A DNA stretch of 64,000 bases from Adenophora triphylla var. japonica (lineage: Eukaryota; Streptophyta; Magnoliopsida; Asterales; Campanulaceae): NCBI GenBank assembly GCA_022495995.1, contig JAFEMH010002511.1, positions 1 through 64,000 on the forward strand, given 5' to 3'. A model generated the notes under the pieces. The model ran no database searches and was not told the DNA's origin. It worked only from the letters and a program-made list of their open reading frames with translations. Below are positions 35,116-47,226 of this stretch, in pieces. The translations under genes were made by a program, and so were the position numbers. Positions within the stretch are counted from its first letter, which is position 1. Each line of letters begins with the position of its first letter.

Positions 35116-36493
35116 TATATCCGTTGATCACCAAAGGTACACAAAAGGAATACCGTAGATCTGTCTCGTCTTCAAGTTTCCCTTTCTTTACAGCCTCCAT
35201 TTCTGTAGGTTTTACTAGAAAAGATATCAAAATCTTGTAGGTTTAGTAACTTACCAAAATATGGATATTTATTTATATTTATTTTTTCTTCAAGAAATTA
35301 ACCCTAGTGGATGATGAGTTTGATTGAAGACCTTTAATTATTTGGTCCCTGCTACCTGTATAATTTAGGTCAAAGTCAGGCAAAGGAATGACTTTGTGGT
35401 CATATTTAGAAGCAACAACTGTCACATTTTTTATCCACACACTGGGAGATTATGTCAACCTACCTCTCTCCAAAAATAATATTCGTTTTTATTTTTGATC
35501 AAAAAATAAGCTTGGGTTGTAACAGTTATTATTTTGTGTAAAGTTTTCTCTCTCCGTTTCAAAATAATGACAAAAGTTTCAAATTTGTTCTTAATCAATC
35601 AAGAGCAATTTTCAAAATTTTGGTCCGAAGCAAATTTGCAATTTTTTTTTTATCGAAACACTTTTCAGGACCCGAGATATATGGTTAAGCAAAAACACCC
35701 CTTGGCTGGCATCAGGTAATTTAGGCGGTTGTCGGTATGAATGGCAAAAGCAAATTGTAATGACAGTCCAATCATAACATAAGGTGGAAAAAAAATAACA
35801 GAAACGGAAAGCAATTTCCCGGAATAAAGAAAATTAAAAGAAGTTGCTTTGCCTTGCATTATGGGGCAGGCCATTCAATCAGAATTTTCCTTAAAAAAAT
35901 AATATTAAATGCTATCCAGCTGATACACATAAGGGAATTCTTGACTTTGTAAAAATTTTCATCTTGACTTATTGACATGAAAAGTCAATAAGTCTTGTTA
36001 TTAAATGCTGATACACACAAGGGCAGGGCAGGGCAGGGCAGTCCAAAGAAGATTGTTTTCAGCTAGCTGTTTGGCAAGGTAATTTTCTCAAACCCCATGC
36101 CCTGTTTCTTGTGTTTCCTTGATGTAATGAATATCAATTTTCAATTTTGCTCCATTTTCTTTTAAGATGTTTTCCTACTTGATTATTTCCTCCGTCCCTA
36201 AACGGAAGTCCATTTTTTTTACTGATGATCAATAGAATTTCATGCTCTTGTATTGTTTGCTTGCTACAAGTCTTTGCTGCAGTGAACATTTCTGCAGACC
36301 AGAATTCCACTAAGATTTTAGATAAACTATTTGGTGCTTTAGCATAGTACTAAACTTGTGTATTTTTTGTTAATTTTCATTTTGACTGTTTTAATTTTTA
36401 TTTGCTATAAAACCATAACAACCAAGGAATTTGGCATGATATAGGATTGGGAATCTTTGTTTCTGTAAGAAAATTTAGCTTACAACTTCAGCA
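35116..36493. other. Intergenic region upstream of the U-box gene
   Basis: AT-rich, with a short repeat of gggca (36021-36042) and an orphan Stowaway end (about 36187). The promoter and 5' UTR of the U-box gene should lie in the right-hand part. I see no other gene. Confidence 0.5.
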
Positions 36494-39400
36494 ATGGCTT
36501 TAGAGTTACTACCGATTGGAACAATCTTAGCTGTAGTCACAAACCAGGTCGTAAAAACAGCTCACGCAGCAAACGATGTACTCATAGAGAAGGCGAGTTT
36601 CAAGGTTCTAGCAAAGCACCTCCTAGACATAGAACCCGTCCTAAAAGAACTGCAGGCAGGAAAGCTAAACGAATCGCCCTGTGCAAGGCAAGCTTTGGAG
36701 TTTCTTGAATCCGACGTCAAAAAGGCTAATAATTTGGTTGAAAAGTACAAAAACCGAGCGCGTTTTTACTTACTTATAAAGTCCAGACACATAGTCAAGG
36801 AGGTCCAAGATGTTACTAGAGATATCGGAAAGTCTTTGAATGCTTTATCGCTAGTAAATAGTGAAGTTTTATTGGGTATATCAGATCAGGTGGATAGGTT
36901 ACAAAATGAAATGCAAAGGGTAAAATTGGAAACTTGTCAGTCGAGGGTACAAATTATCGATAAGTTGAATCAGGGTCTGAGTGATCAAATACTTGATCAG
37001 GGTTTTGCAAATGATATACTCAAAGATATAGCTTGTGCAGTTGGGGTGTCATTTGAGCCATCTGAGATAAGTAAAGAAATGGAGAGTTTTAAACGAGAAA
37101 AAGAAGAGGCTGCAAATAGAAAGGAACGGGCGGAGGTTTTCTTTCTGGAGCAAGTCATTGAGCTTCTTTCTCGAGCTGATGCTGCTAGAGATTATGAACA
37201 AATAAAGAGTCGGTATAATGAAAGGCTTAGGGTCATAGAAAGATATGACCCTAAAGAAGAGAATATTGAGCCATTCAAAGCTTTTATTTGTGGTATTACT
37301 CAATCTGTAATGGTTGATCCTGTTAGTCTTTGTAATGGTACATCGTACGAGAGAGGAGCTATTGAGGCGTGGTTTGAAAGTGGTGCGAAAAGTGATCCGG
37401 TTAGCGGGGATTTTCTTGAAGATTTGTCTTATAGGTCTAATATTCAACTGAGAAACTCGATCCAAGAGTGGAAGGAACTCAACTACTGCGTGAAGGTCAG
37501 ATCTTGTAAAGGAAAGTTGCTGTCAGGGGTAGAATCGTCTATTGGAGAAGCCCTTGAACAAATGCAGGGGCTTATGAGAGAAAATTCGATCAACAAAGAT
37601 TGGTTTTCCATTGGCGGCCTTACTCAAGTTATCATCTCCATTCTTGGTAGCTCACGTAACCAAGACGTGAAAAGACAAGTTTTGATTACACTGAAAGACA
37701 TTGTCGAAGGCCATGCAAGAAACAAAGTAATGTATCTAGAATTCAGTTTTTTTTTTTTTTTTTTTTTTATTTGAATCTAATAGTTGGGTTCCGATTTGTA
37801 GGATTTATTGGTTGAGAACAAGGGGTTTGAACACATAGTTCCATGCTTAGTGTGTGAATCAGGTGTGCCAAAGGCTGCAGTCGAGTTGCTTTATGAAATA
37901 CTCCAAGAAAGATCAGGACAAAATGTGTTCTACACAAAGTTTCAGCAATGTGAGCCAATCCCTTTTCTTATCGCCCTTGTTAACTTCTCTGAGAGGGAGA
38001 CCGCTGACAAGGCAGAAGAAATATTAGCGAAATTTTGTGCCATAGACAACAACAACATTATTCATGCTGCTGAACTCAACTGGTTTAAACCACTTATCAA
38101 TCAGATCATTCAAGGTTAGCAGCTTCGCATATCTACTTTTTTTTTCTTTTTTTTTGTAATGTAAAAAATGCAATGATTTTAATCTGCAGGCTCGGGGTTG
38201 ACAAGGAAATTGATGGTGAGAGCGCTTGTTAATATGGAACTGGACGGACAGAATATAACGCTACTTGGGGAGAGAGGTCTGATACCTCCCCTGCTCGAGA
38301 TGGCAACAACTGATCTTGAGTCGAAAGAAGTTTCTCTATCTCTGATAGTTAAGCTTTCGGGTTGTCAAGATATCAAAAGGCTTATTGCTGCTGCTGGTGG
38401 AGTTCCTATCATCTTGGAACTAATGTACTCTTCTCATTTACGCACAATCATCATTGCCAGATGCTCGGAGATCATCGAAAAACTCTCTTCAAATGGGGAC
38501 GGAGTCAAATTTCTGGTTGACGAAAATGGTCAACCAGTTGACTCTGAGTCTCTTGTCACAACCCTTTTGACTTTTCTGCAGAACCCGAGCTCTTCACATG
38601 TTGTAAAGAAGCCTGCATTGCAAGCACTTCTAGGCATATGTGAGTCTGATGCTCAGCTCGTAAAAACAGCAGTTCTTACTGCAGGTGGGGTTTCTCTAGT
38701 CCTTCCTTTGCTGGATCACTCAGATATAGGAATACGAGAAGCTGCAATAAATCTTCTTTTTCTCTTCTCCAATCACGAACCCCAAGGAGTTGCTGAATAT
38801 CTTCTCAAACCGAGACGTTTAGAGGCTTTAGTTGGGCTTCTTGAGGATCACTCGAAAAGTGATGTACAAAATGCTGCAGCTGGTTTATTAGCCAACCTTC
38901 CCAAGTCAGAAATCACACTCACCAAAAAACTAATCGAGTTAGACGGACTGAAAGCGATTATAAACGTACTAAGTTTGGGAACCATGGAAGCGAAAGAAAA
39001 CGCTTTAAGCGCTCTTTTTAGGTTCACGGACCCCACAAATCTCGAGTTCCAGAAGAAGGTAGTCGAGCTAGGCGCTTATCCCCTACTAGTAAACATACTC
39101 AAAACAGGATCAGTAACTGCAAAGGCGAGAGCAGCTGGCCTTGTGGGTGATCTTTCTTTAAGAAGCTCTGAACTTACTAATATTATCTCAAGAAAATTTA
39201 AATGTATGCCCTTTCATCGGGCACACATCTCCATCTGCCCCGCTCATGGAGGCATCTGCAGTATGAACAAATCATTCTGCATGTTAGAGTCAAAAGCACT
39301 GCCGGAGATAGTCAAACTATTACACGGGCAGGTTCATGCGACTGCTTACGAGGCAATTCAGACCCTTTCCACTTTAGTACAAGAGGAGTCTCCACGCAGA

Positions 39401-39691
39401 GGGGCCCACGTTCTGCATGAGAATGATGCTGTGGGTCCGATATTGGAGGTTCTGAACTGGGGATCGGAGAGTTTGAAGGAAGAGGCATTGGGGCTGTTGG
39501 AGAAGATTTTTATGTTGATGGAAATGGGGGAAATATATGGATCAAGAGCTAAACTGGTTCTTATTCGGATGACGGGACAGAGTGTTCTTGAGGAGGGGCA
39601 TCTGCAGAGGAAAGCTGCAAGGGTGTTGTTGATGATCGAGCGATGTAGTCGATCATCTAGATCACTTGTTACTACTGCACCTAGTGGTTGA
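36494..39691 (+). CDS. U-box/ARM-repeat E3 ubiquitin ligase, PUB42/43/44 type
   Basis: Three exons, 36494-37726, 37802-38114 and 38190-39691, with two 75-bp GT-AG introns, give 1015 residues. The amino-terminal UND-like helical region (residues 1-250) starts MALELLPIGTILAVVTNQVV. The U-box is at about 259-330, with FKAFICGITQSVMVDPVSLC, ERGAIEAWF and SNIQLRNSIQEWKELNY. The remaining residues form ARM repeats, for example VRALVNMELDGQNITLLGER and GGVSLVLPLLDHSDIGIREA. U-box proteins bind an E2 enzyme and pass ubiquitin to targets; relatives in this clade (SAUL1/PUB44, PUB43) act in senescence and immunity. Length agrees with the longer members of the clade. Intron 1 contains a 22-T run. No stop or frameshift interrupts the exons. 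Substrate is unknown, and which paralogue it is cannot be settled here. Confidence 0.93.
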
Positions 39692-39837
39692 TATGTGTTT
39701 TTATCATACCGTAAAATAGACATTTAATTGAGACGAAGATACACAATTTCGGGACAGAAATATTAATCGTAGATAATATTTGTGTATAATTATCCTCTAG
39801 TAGGCTAATTAGGTAGGATAATCTTTGTATTTATTAG
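39692..39837 (+). other. Proximal 3' UTR of the U-box gene, interrupted by E3
   Basis: Only 146 bp separate the stop codon from the ATTAG target site. The original downstream DNA continues at 53286. I see no AATAAA signal in this short piece. Confidence 0.6.
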
Positions 39838-40603
39838 TGATGTTGCTAGGACCTTCCTCAACAGCAACTTCACCGTTGTAGTCCGACTTCGATATCTCCG
39901 GCTCCTTCTTCTCCGACTGGTCTGCACACAATCAAACGTCAACTAAGCCGGGGGCGGCTCCGGCGAAAGCCCCTCCGGCGTGAGGATAAGAATTGGCTTG
40001 TTAAAGGGGAAAATCAACAAAATTTGAGAGTGTTTGTGGTTGTGTGTGTATTAATCAACGTACCTTGACAATGAAGTCTGCATATCTTATTTATACCCCT
40101 CATCCTCGTGCCTTGCACATGACATCCTCACATTTCATGCCTACTGCCACGTGTCGCCATATCATTGGTCCTTTCATAAAGTAAACCCTAATCACGTGAT
40201 CATCAATCCCAATGCATAACCGTCTAATGGGTCCCACTTGGTAGATATTTATATGCCGCCTCTGGTGAATAACATTAACAAGAATCCTTCTCTCGCCGGA
40301 TAGAGTCACTTCTTGTCCTATCTCGCCTCATCATTATGTCTCGCCTTATCCGAGGCGTGTCGCCTTTAACGTCATGTCTTGCCATTATTCTTTATCGCCG
40401 GCTCTCCTCATAATGTGTATTTGTTTGACGTCTTGGTCTTCTCCCCTTCTAAATGATATTAGTGGGATACTCTGTCTCGCCTTCCTTCCTTGGGCCGCCT
40501 ATATCCTTTTCTTCTTCTTGGGTCGCACTCTAATTTGGGCCCACTTTGCCGCTTTCTTGTTAATAAACTTGGGCGAGCCCAATCTTTATATTTGGTCGGC
40601 ATC
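39838..40603 (-). repeat. E3 3' LTR
   Basis: Starts TGATGTTGCTAGGACC and ends GGTCGGCATC on plus, with the final A apparently lost. A minus-strand TATA box (GTATAAATAA) lies at about 40089-40098. From it, transcription would run leftwards into the 3' end of the U-box gene. Confidence 0.93.
40087..40098 (-). promoter_or_regulatory. TATA box of E3 3' LTR
   Basis: Minus strand GGGTATAAATAAG. The identical box is in the other LTR at about 52767-52778. Confidence 0.7.
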
Positions 40604-40620
40604 GAAGCCCCTAAGTTTAT
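40604..40620 (-). other. E3 polypurine-tract region
   Basis: Minus-strand AACTTAGGGGCTTC immediately inside the 3' LTR, with the same GGGGCTTC core as in E1. Confidence 0.6.
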
Positions 40621-40819
40621 GGCGAGATTCATTTATGGTCTCGCCAAAAACTTTATGTTCACAGTTATTCAATTAGCGACATATGCAATCTTCTTCAAGA
40701 AGCTACCACTTTGGAGATCCTGTCCGTACACGTGTCCTTCTCTTGGTAACCCTTAACATTTTAATGAGCCGTCATTTGGGAATCGTGCCGGTTGTGAGGG
40801 AAAATTCAAAAACCTTCCC

Positions 40820-40863
40820 AAACGTCACATCCATCATTTCCTTAACCCCTCTCTCATATAAAT
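40820..40863 (+). promoter_or_regulatory. Candidate promoter of the E3 antisense gene
   Basis: A plus-strand TCATATAAATACC at 40853-40865 has the form of a strong plant TATA box. AACGTCACATCC, an as-1/CRE-like core, lies 30 bp upstream. It is outside the LTR, and the antisense coding region begins about 560 bp downstream. Function is inferred from sequence and position only. Confidence 0.5.
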
Positions 40864-40865
40864 AC

Positions 40866-41419
40866 CAAATCATAACCCCCGTTCCTCTTTTCCATGACAC
40901 TTAAACCACTGCTTGAACACTTTCCTTTTAGGCGAACATCAACACTGATTCCGACCATTCTTCTTCATTTTTCACCGTCTAAATCCACGATTTCTTGCCC
41001 ACATTTGCTTCTTGACCTTGATTCCATTCTTATTTACGCCTTTTCAAAGTGATTTGGTGTAATATTTCTCAATTCCCAGGATCGATTATCGTCTCCGTCT
41101 GTTCATCTTTCCGGTGACCCTTCATCTTTTCCGACCAAGATCATCCTTTTCCTCGGGTAACTTTTCCTAAAACCCTTCGCATTCTTTATCCTTCACATTT
41201 TGGTCTCCCCCTTTTGACCGATTATTTAAAGTTGCATTTCCTTTCATTCCATAAAAACAATTTTTCCCAAGCGCCCTTCGTGGCGAGATATAAATCTTGT
41301 GCCAAGGTAGTTAGATACGGTCATTTGTCGGGTTTCGGGCGGCTTTTATAGGCGCTGCGAACTACTTGGGCGAGATTGCCCCAGGCCGACCTAATTAGGT
41401 TTTTAGTTGAAGCATTTGG
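40866..41419 (+). other. Probable 5' UTR of the E3 antisense gene
   Basis: Pyrimidine-rich, without ATG-initiated frames that resemble a protein. A 5' UTR intron is possible but I cannot place its ends. Confidence 0.4.
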
Positions 41420-44316
41420 GTGGATCCTTCGGCGATTGACTCCCTTGAAATCCAAGGCCATTTTTTCCTTCCACTTTCGGCCCCTATGTCGCACATTTTC
41501 CCTTCTAGTAATCAATTGGTTCGATTTATTAAAGATAAGTATAAAGCGTCTTTAAGCGACTCCTACGAATCCCAATGTGTCGTGATCCCTTTTCCAAACG
41601 TAGAACACATTATAAATCAATCCTTTCTTCTTCTTCTTCCGGTGACTCTGCGACATGGTGGTCAAGCAACATCTTACGCATTTCTTTGCTTCCAACAATC
41701 TCCCTCCTCTTGGGGTTCAAAATATCGTCCTTCAAGAAGGTACACTTTTTACCAATCCGCGCATCTTTGAGGCGGGATCTTCCCATGCAACGATACGAGA
41801 CTCCTAACTCCCAACCTTATAAGCGGATTGGCGTAGGGAATATCACATAGATAGCTCCATCTATTGCATTTACGAATATCGGGAGACCTTTCCCTTGCCC
41901 ACTTACGAGAAATGCGGGAAGGCATTGTCATTTTCCCTTCTCGGCTCAAGGCCGGCCTTAGGATCCCCTTTGATCCTTTCCTTTGTGAATTCTTGTATAA
42001 AGCCCAAGCCATGATCACCGAAATTCACCCGAATGCTATTAGAATAATAACTACCTTCATCGCCATTTGTCGCTCTCTGCGAAAAGAACCCGCCATTACC
42101 GCTATGCTTTCTTTGTTTCTTGGGTACAAACAAACCAACCAACTTGCCGACGACATATTGGAAACTCGCCTTTCTCTCGATACCGTAGGGGTCCCAAAGT
42201 CCTTACTCATTTGCCCACCAAAATTCACGATTGGATGGACGACCCTCTCTTCGTTGTTTCTCGCGTTGGATGGTCTCATCCTGCCGACCTTCATCCTATT
42301 AATACTCAAATTGAATCCAAAGATGTTTCTACCATTGGCGACATTTGCCCTTGTTGACGACATTCGCTCCTTGATTGCCTTACACGAAAATTACGCACGA
42401 CGCTCCCGGCCTCTCATTTCTTGGAGAGGTATTACGCGGAATAGGGAATTGCTAGATCAAGTCGGTTTGGTGACAACTTACCCGAGTCCAGCCCCGAATT
42501 CCAATAAGCCACGTTTATTTCGACGGATGGGAGCGACATTCCGGCAACAAGTATGCTCATGAATGTCGGTCTTGCAAGGGTTCTCGTCATTTGTCTTGCC
42601 ATGAATACCGCTCTTTGTATGTTTCCCCTTTAATCTTATCTTTTCTTTCCTTCAATTATAACTTGAAATACCATGACCCTTAACTTCCTTCTATTTATTT
42701 TCGGATCAGGGCCAAATCCATGGAAAGTCGTCAAGGCCCAACTCGGAAGCTGACAAGAGAAGGAAACAATTGGCCAATGCACGCGGCCTTGCTCTTGCTT
42801 CCCTCCTGAAAATCTTGCTTTGCCAATTTCTCGCGATGGTAAAGATCTTTGAAGAGATTGCTTTGGAGAAAACTCGGAACACGGCTAGAAAAAGAGCCGG
42901 ACCAACCAACCAAGTGCGCGAGTTAAACGGCGAAAAGAGTCGCACGTAACAACCAATGTCACTCCCGCTTCTCGGGTAAATGTCCCGCCAAATCCACATT
43001 GATTCAACTCCTCCTTCTATTGAAACTAATCTCCCGCCCACTTCTATTTCGCGAATATTGAGACCACCATTTCCCAGTGTTATCCCGCCATGCGATGTCG
43101 CACCAAACTGTTGAAAATATTGAAATTCTTACCTCCGATCTTGTTCCACCAAATACTTCTTCTTTAGAAGTTAATATTTACGAGCCCCAACAAATTGAAA
43201 ATCTTCCTCTCCGCGAGACGGAGTCTGCGACTTAACAATCATTTCCGGCTCCCCTTGACTCCTCCTGGCCCTAGCACTTCTTCCGCTCTTCCTACTCCTA
43301 GGCGCTACGGGAAAACTTTTCCAAGCCCCTTGATTTTGTTGGGCTTTATGAGCTTAGCAAGGAAATTGCCGAGTCCCCGCATAAAGGGGTTGATTGAGGA
43401 AACTAAAAGCGCGGAAGAATATCTCTTGGGCGGCTCGGCCTTAATCGAGCTAGTGATCAAGTACAAGTTCATAATGTCGCCCAAATGGATTACGCTCATG
43501 CCGCGTGCCGGGCGGGTTATTATTTTTCATTGGTTAGTTCTTCTTTCCTTCCTTATTTTATTTTACCTTAATCTTATTCTCAACTTTCTCTTAACTTCTA
43601 ATTGTTATCTTTTCCCAGCTTGGATCTTCTATCATGGCATTAGCGAGGCAAACACTCATTGGAAAATGAATCGGCCGGATTGAAACGCGACAAAGATACC
43701 CTTAAGGGTAGACTTACGAGACGGGATTCTTCAATCAAAAACTTGGAAAAGGAGCGGGACAAATTGAAGGCGATCTAACCACTTCTCACAATCGGCTTGA
43801 CCGGACCACTAACGGATCTCGATGCCGCCAATTCCGGTCTCGCCACCTGCCACTCTTGAACTTGATTACGCCGAGAAAATGTCGCTAAGGCGAGGAGTGA
43901 GAATGAAGCTTTAAAGGAAACTCATGCATTGAAACTCAAACTCTCCAAGACGAGATTGCTAGGCTTAAAGAGGAACTAGTTGAGAAGACCGCGAAGTTCT
44001 TTGCTACGAATGCCGATGTGGCTCAATTAGCGACGACATTGCGACATTGGGAACCAAACTTCCCTTGAGTTATGCGAGCCGCGGCGGTGAAATCAACGAC
44101 ATTCTGCTATCACGATTGAAAAACTCGCCCAGCTGGGGTTACGAGCCAATTTTTAGCGAGGTTTGTCGCCGCGGTCATTCCGTAGTTCCTTATACTCTGA
44201 AGAACTCAAAGATCTTCTTGATGAAGATGCTTTCTTTGGGAAAATCGCCATGGAGAGCTCCTCCTGTTCAAGTTCCAAATGTTGTAGCTTTGTGGGATAC
44301 TCTTCTTGAGCACTGA
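41420..44316 (+). pseudogene. E3 antisense gene: 'putative gypsy type transposon' domain plus coiled coil, disrupted
   Basis: The first block (41420 to about 41560) includes FPSSNQLVRFIKDKYKASLS. The longest block (41864-42562) has IVIFPSRLKAGLRIPFDPFL and a helical stretch EIHPNAIRIITTFIAICRSL. A second frame (42180-42357) has LPTKIHDWMDDPLFVVSRVG followed by WSHPADLH. This is the pattern of Pfam 'putative gypsy type transposon' (PF04195, Transposase_28), often found next to Tat elements. Two likely introns are 42617-42709 (gtatgt...atcag) and 43533-43618 (gttagt...cccag). The last exon is a coiled-coil type sequence: KNLEKERDKLKA, ENEALKETHALKLKL, LKEELVEKTAKFFATNADVA. Several frame changes are not explained by introns. 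Function of this family is unknown. It is encoded opposite to gag-pol and differs from the PMD gene of E1. Confidence 0.72.
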
Positions 44317-44929
44317 AGCATAAGCGGTGGATGATGCCAGCTCTTGCCTTAGCGGCTTCAAGCTCCGGCCAAGTCATCCCGCCTTGAACCCGATGTACGA
44401 TCTATCTCCTTCTTAACTTTTACTTTGAACGACCTTTGTAACTTGCCTTGATGGCTAAACAATTTACTCTCTTTTCTTTTTGGGGCCGGCGTGCCTTTTG
44501 AACATTGTACATTTGCGGCCTTTGTGCTTGCCCCTTTACTTTTTGCTTTACTTATTTCTCCACTCATTGTTTTGATAGTTCATTAAAATCTCTTTTGCAT
44601 GTGGTATCATACACATATACTCCCATCGAAAAAGTGAAGTCGTCTTTAGGCGACTTTACTCATAACATATTTTGCGACTCATATTGTCGCTAACTCTAAT
44701 CTTTTCTTGATCTTCTTTTGCTTTATACTTAGAATAATTTCCTTCTTTACGCCTCATCTTTCCTTTTTCTTCCGGCGAGAGAGTGATATCTTTCATAGCG
44801 ACTTATGCTCTTGCCCTTCTTTGCGAGATAAATCTTTTCTTCATTCATAGCTCCGAAACTTTCATTTTTATAGTCCATAGACTTTTACATCTTTCACCAT
44901 CCATAGCTTGACTTATATCATAGTTTACA
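44317..44929. other. E3 spacer
   Basis: T-rich, no gene recognised. The phrase catacacatatactcccatcgaaaaagtgaag (44609-44640) recurs at 45511-45541 on the far side of the minisatellites, so the arrays lie between direct repeats. Confidence 0.6.
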
Positions 44930-45318
44930 ACTTACATTGACTCACATCGATTTATAGTCCGACGACTTTCTTTGACTCGCATCGTTTTATAGTCCGACGA
45001 CTTTCTTTGACTCGCATCGTTTTATAGTCCGACGACTTTCTTTGACTCGCATCGTTTTATAGTCCGACGACTTTCTTTGACTCGCATCGTTTTATAGTCC
45101 GACGACTTTCATTGACTCGCATCATTTTATAGTCCGACGACTTTCTTTGACTCGCATCGTTTTATAGTCCGACGACTTTCTTTGACTCGCATCGTTTTAT
45201 AGTCCGACGACTTTCATTGACTCGCATCGTTTTATAGTCCGACGACTTTCTTTGACTCACATCGTTTTATAGTCCGACGACTTTCTTTGACTCACATCGT
45301 TTTATAGTCCGACGACTT
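44930..45318. repeat. Minisatellite A in E3, unit about 35 bp
   Basis: About eleven units of TTTATAGTCCGACGACTTTC followed by TTTGACTCGCATCG, very uniform. Confidence 0.95.
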
Positions 45319-45425
45319 TCAACATTTATAGTCCGTCGACTTTCAACATTTATAGTCCGTCGACTTTCAACATTTATAGTCCGTCGACTTTCAACATTTA
45401 TAGTCCGTCGACTTTCAACATTTAT
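45319..45425. repeat. Minisatellite B in E3, unit 24 bp
   Basis: Four to five units of TATAGTCCGTCGACTTTCAA followed by CATT. It looks derived from array A: the shared core AGTCCGACGACTTTC has become AGTCCGTCGACTTTC, which contains the palindrome GTCGAC. Confidence 0.93.
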
Positions 45426-45834
45426 TCATTCCTTTCAATAATTCATCAAAAATTGTTTTGATAATTCATCAAAAACTCTTAACCTTCTTACCTTTAGCGA
45501 GATATCACCATACACATATACTCCCATCGAAAAAGTGAAGTTGTCTTTAGGCAACTTTACTCTTGAGCGATTTATTTACCATGTCATTGGCTACTGATCA
45601 TACATAACTATAAAATTCATTCCATGTAAAGCACATATGAGGAATAAAATTTCATATTTTCATTGTATCATAAACATATTCAACATAAGTTCCATGTATA
45701 TACTTTCTATTAAAATCATGAAGCATATGACTTTCATTCATCATTGAAAAGTTCATAAATTCATTAAAATGATTATTAAAAAGACTTTTAATAGGAACAA
45801 GATAGGCAAATTACCCTTATCACTTCAATGGTAG
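45426..45834. other. E3 region between minisatellites and integrase end
   Basis: AT-rich, with no coding signal except the direct repeat at 45511-45541. Confidence 0.5.
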
Positions 45835-47226
45835 TATTTCTTTAAGTGATCAACACTCCGTGCATTCGGGACCTCTTTGCCGTCTTCTTCTTTCAAGTGA
45901 TAAGTCCCCTCTCGCACAATTCTAGCAATTTGGAAGGGACCTTCCCATTTCGGATCTAGCTTGGCAAATCCCATTTGTCGCGCCTTTAACTTCACGGCTC
46001 CTCAACACCCTTGACATTAAATGACCTCTTCTTTACTCGCTTATCGTGTTGTGCCTTCATCCATTGCTTGTAATTAATCATCCTCATTCTCGCTCTAAGC
46101 CTCTTTTCATCACTCGGATCTAGCTCAAAGCACCTTACGTCGCTATTCATTATCTCGTCATAATAAGTTACTCTATGGGTAGGCAAACCCGTCTCGGCGG
46201 GAGCCATTGCTTCGAGCCGTAAGTTAATGCGAAGGTGTCTCGCCCGGTTGACCCCTTCTTGTCGTTCTAACATACCATAAAGGCTGTGGACGACTCCTCC
46301 AACCAAGCCCCGCCTCTCTTCTCTAAGTTTTTACACAAAATCTCGAGAACTTGCTTGTTAGCGGCCTCTACTTGTCCGTTGCATTGCGGCCTATACACTT
46401 ATGAGGTACTTGATGTTTGATGCTCAAATTCTCGCAAAATCCGTGAAACTTCTTTCTAAGCTGCGGCCCATGATCGAGATGATTGCCGCGGCATTCCATG
46501 GCGACATAGGATTTCCTCCGTTACAAATCGATGATACGGTCTTCGGTAGTAGAAGTTAAAGCTCTTGCCTCGATCCACTTGGTAAAATAATCATGACTAC
46601 CACCACCATCTGCGCTCCTCCTTTGGCCTTGGGGAAAGGTCCTATAAGGTCTATTCCCCACATATCAAAAGGCCAAGTTTGCTACAATTGGGGTCTGCTC
46701 GGTCATTGTTGCCTAGGAATGTTAGCATGTCGGCGCCTTTGGTCACATCTTCTTACATACTCCTCCGCATCTTTCTTGATGACGGCCAATAATACCCATG
46801 AAACATGATTTTATTAGCCAAAGTTCTTGCTCCTGGATGACCTCCACAAACGCCCTCATGTACCTCAAACAAAACGTTATCAACCTTCCCCGGTTCCACG
46901 CATCTCATCAAAGGCCGCGAGAAAGACTTCCGGTATAAAATCCCATCCTGTACGGTAAACCTTGGTGACATTTTCCTAACAATCTTCGCCTTATCTTCGT
47001 CTTGTGGCAGCTCTTCTTTCTCCAAATAGTCTTTCATTTCATTTACCCAATCTTTTTCACCAACTTCAATTTCCATTATCAGGGGCCTGTCAAAAGCCGG
47101 CTCTTCCACAAATTCAACTACCACTTTCTTAGGCAACTCCTCTATTTTATCGCAAGCGGCTTTGCTCAACATGTCGGCTCGCTCATTTTTTTCTCTATCA
47201 ATGCACTTTTGACTCCCAATAATCAA
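45835..47226 (-). pseudogene. E3 integrase, frameshifted
   Basis: The zinc-finger block (47226-46753) has VHEGVCGGHPGARTLANKI and FHGYYWPS, with the two His of the HHCC motif. It is preceded by LYRKSFSRPLMRCVEP. The core shows FDMWGIDLIGPFPKAKGG with the first catalytic Asp (about 46670) and DYFTKWIEARAL (about 46590). The C-terminal block (46306 to about 45835) has APAETGLPTHRV, NYKQWMKAQHDKRVKKRSF and WEGPFQIARIV, which is the GPY/F module. Frame changes lie between the blocks. Confidence 0.9.

Noticed and set aside
37049..37465. 138-codon minus-strand frame inside the U-box gene
   Set aside because: Complement of the U-box exon. The plus-strand reading is a clear conserved protein.
40374..40904. 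Plus-strand open frames of 73-100 codons, repeated at 52993-53295
   Set aside because: They lie in the E3 LTRs or just beyond, in the non-coding direction, and show no protein pattern.
44930..45425. Regularly spaced repeats reminiscent of a CRISPR array
   Set aside because: Units are contiguous without unique spacers and lie in a plant retrotransposon. This is a minisatellite.
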